The notes below the pieces were generated by a model. It saw only the letters and a list, made by a program, of their open reading frames with translations, searched no databases and was not told where the DNA came from. From JAHHTP01 sp964587555 (lineage in GTDB: Bacteria > Bacillota > Clostridia > Oscillospirales > Ruminococcaceae), in assembly GCA_964587555.1 (NCBI GenBank), contig CAZPLR010000037.1, positions 1-19,765 on the forward strand: a stretch of 19,765 nt of DNA. Reading direction: 5' to 3'. Position numbers and translations under genes: made by a program. Of the stretch, positions 19,731 to 19,765 are shown piece after piece; the stretch's first letter is position 1, and the number at the start of each line of letters is the position of its first letter.

Positions 19731-19759
19731 TTGACAAAGGAGAAATAGTTTGGTATAAT
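19731..19759 (+). promoter_or_regulatory. Consensus promoter for a gene beyond the right edge
   Basis: TTGACA (19731-19736), 17 bp and TATAAT (19754-19759) match consensus exactly on the plus strand. Transcription would start at or just past the window end, so the gene it serves is not visible. Confidence 0.85.
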
Positions 19760-19765
19760 GACAAA

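Noticed and set aside
1..19765. CRISPR array, prophage, IS element or defence island
   Set aside because: No spaced direct repeats, transposase, integrase, phage structural gene or recognisable defence protein was seen on either strand.

Overview
The window looks like chromosomal DNA from a spore-forming Clostridia-type Firmicute. I favour a gut Oscillospiraceae/Ruminococcaceae-like anaerobe, but that is inference. The grounds are AGGAGG-type ribosome sites, near-consensus sigma-A promoters (TTGACA, 17 bp, TATAAT) before most transcription units, a YtaF-type and a SpoIID-like protein, a Cys-rich zinc-type ribosomal protein S18, and the rpsF-ssb-rpsR order. There is no phage, IS element, CRISPR array or rRNA.

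Left part (1-8996, mostly minus strand): a partial RNHCP-domain zinc-ribbon gene, the ribosome-assembly GTPase rsgA, a long non-coding leader with a consensus promoter and three terminator-like hairpins, and a short QueG-like iron-sulfur protein. Then come a plus-strand membrane-anchored polysaccharide deacetylase and an MFS transporter. The MFS gene runs tail-to-tail, with a 48-bp overlap, into a YtaF/MntP-type gene. A serine beta-lactamase-fold hydrolase and a citrate synthase follow, both on the minus strand with their own strong promoters.

Middle (9132-15069, plus strand): a divergent SpoIID-like protein, then a four-gene unit with its own promoter and terminator. The unit encodes an ABC ATPase, an ABC-2 permease, a GldG-like auxiliary protein and a DUF4340 protein. 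It resembles the GldA/GldF/GldG transporter known from Bacteroidetes gliding motility, here in a Gram-positive setting where its cargo is unknown. It is the closest thing in the window to an under-described system.

Right part (15092-19765): the rpsF-ssb-rpsR operon with a probable S6:S18-binding leader and a strong terminator; a broken XRE-family regulator with two homopolymer frameshifts; divergent uracil salvage genes upp and uraA; a 5' remnant of an MBOAT acyltransferase gene; a tRNA-Arg(CCG) on the minus strand; and a consensus promoter pointing out of the right edge.

The most interesting points are the structured leader upstream of rsgA, the hairpin that masks the ytaF ribosome site, the Gld-like transporter unit with its leader ORF, the SpoIID-like protein lacking its expected active-site residues, the antisense promoter facing upp, and the MBOAT remnant beside the tRNA terminator. 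Everything was read by eye; no database search or folding program was run.
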